In this document: positions 5,776 through 6,427 of the stretch, in pieces
Layout of the letters: the number at the start of each line of letters is the position of its first letter
Position numbering within the stretch: position 1 is the stretch's first letter
Made by a program: the position numbers and the translations under genes
Assembly: GCA_002401545.1 (NCBI GenBank)
Contig: NVTJ01000119.1
Span: 1 to 6,427, forward strand
Length of the DNA: 6,427 nt
Reading direction: 5' to 3'
Source of the DNA: Alphaproteobacteria bacterium
GTDB taxonomy: Bacteria > Pseudomonadota > Alphaproteobacteria > Sphingomonadales > Emcibacteraceae
The notes under the pieces: model-generated
Database searches by the model: none
Seen by the model: only the letters and a program-made list of their open reading frames with translations
What the model was told of the DNA's origin: nothing

Positions 5776-6427
5776 ATGAAGTATCTTCTATCCGTATTTA
5801 TCTTTGTAGTTTTGAGTTCAAATTCTTTTGCGTTAAGCCAGAAGGGTCATCGTATAGTTTGTGAAATGGCTTATCAGCTAATAAATGACAGAACAAAAGG
5901 CAAAATTGATTTCCTTCTTTCCAGTATGCCAGTAAACCATAAGAAAAAATTAAACGCCTACCAACGGTTTGCTGAAGATACTGATGTTACATTGGCATCT
6001 TCTTGCGTTTGGGCCGATGCAATCAAGCGTTGGTCCGACTATAGCAAATTTAAAAGCTGGCATTATGTGAATGTGGATCGAGATGCTACTGCCGTCTCTG
6101 ATGCAGATTGTAATGAGGCGTGTGTTATTTGGGGAGTTGAAACGCATACTGACGAATTAAAGAACGGCAGCGATAATTGGACTAAGGCACAAGCAATGAT
6201 GTTTCTCGGTCATTGGCTTGGCGACATTCATCAGCCATTGCACGTTTCATTTAAAGATGATTTGGGGGGAAATCGAATTGACGTGGTGGGTTACTCAGGA
6301 TGTGACAACATTCATTCCGTATCGGACAAGTGCATAATTGATCACGCTCAGGATACTGAAGCCGAATTGGTAGTTGAATTACTGAATGACATTAATCAAG
6401 GTACGCCTGCCTCATGGACAAATAGTG
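5776..6427 (+). CDS. S1/P1-type zinc nuclease, secreted (3' end beyond window)
   Basis: The frame is open from the ATG at 5776 to the window end, giving 217 residues of a family usually about 260-300 long. AAAAGGGG (5762-5769) lies 6 nt upstream. Residues 1-19 form a Sec signal peptide with probable cleavage after SFA, so the enzyme acts in the periplasm or outside. S1/P1 nucleases use three zinc ions to cut single-stranded DNA and RNA and to remove 3'-phosphates. The side-chain ligands are present: H25 in QKGHRIV, D81 in VWAD, H96 in SWHYVN, H146, D150 and H156 in GHWLGDIHQPLH, and H180 and D184 in NIHSVSD. The usual mature N-terminal Trp of the WGxxGH motif is Leu20 (LSQKGH). Only the backbone of that residue binds zinc, so activity is still likely. 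Cysteines at 77, 112, 116, 176 and 186 could form disulphides. It has its own ribosome site after a 177-bp gap and is probably unrelated to the cassette before it. Confidence 0.9.
   Translation, partial: MKYLLSVFIFVVLSSNSFALSQKGHRIVCEMAYQLINDRTKGKIDFLLSSMPVNHKKKLNAYQRFAEDTDVTLASSCVWADAIKRWSDYSKFKSWHYVNVDRDATAVSDADCNEACVIWGVETHTDELKNGSDNWTKAQAMMFLGHWLGDIHQPLHVSFKDDLGGNRIDVVGYSGCDNIHSVSDKCIIDHAQDTEAELVVELLNDINQGTPASWTNS

Noticed and set aside
5637..5864. 75-codon open frame starting with GTG
   Set aside because: It overlaps the signal peptide of the S1/P1 nuclease in another frame, has no ribosome site, and has no recognisable domain.
1..6427. CRISPR array or intact insertion sequence
   Set aside because: No regularly spaced repeats of 20 bp or more, no transposase frame and no matched terminal inverted repeats were seen.

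Overview
The window reads as a low-to-moderate GC proteobacterial chromosome (about 40% GC by eye). It carries a LuxR/LuxI acyl-homoserine-lactone (AHL) pair, good Shine-Dalgarno sites and a periplasmic S1/P1 nuclease. The LuxI sequence and the luxR-luxI-(small ORF)-PhyH order resemble arrangements known from alphaproteobacteria such as sphingomonads, but the base composition is low for that group. The class is therefore left open. All convincing genes lie on the + strand.

Region 1 (1-644) has no gene. It holds three short direct repeats (44-92). It also holds a strikingly structured stretch (252-482) that folds into at least six consecutive hairpins and looks like a non-coding RNA. Its size and layout recall the IscB-associated omega RNA (HEARO) class, but no nuclease gene follows it, so it would be a stand-alone copy. 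A 14-bp perfect palindrome sits just after it, followed by a plausible luxR promoter.

Region 2 (645-3444) is a quorum-sensing locus. luxR comes first. A 176-bp gap follows, carrying a candidate lux box placed at about -42.5 from a predicted start site. Then comes a tight operon: luxI, a 54-residue small protein overlapping the luxI stop (TAATG), a PhyH-type Fe(II)/2-oxoglutarate dioxygenase 4 nt further on, and a 54-residue single-pass membrane protein. The simplest reading is a positive-feedback AHL circuit whose operon also makes an oxygenase that modifies either the signal or a small metabolite, together with two uncharacterised small proteins.

Region 3 (3618-5598) is a two-gene cassette of a DUF262 (ParB/Srx-like fold) protein and a HEPN RNase-like protein. 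The genes overlap by 20 nt. The pair looks like a toxin-antitoxin or phage-defence module inserted between the quorum-sensing locus and the next gene.

Region 4 (5776 to the window end) is the 5' part of a secreted S1/P1-type zinc nuclease gene. All side-chain zinc ligands are visible, but the usual N-terminal Trp is Leu.
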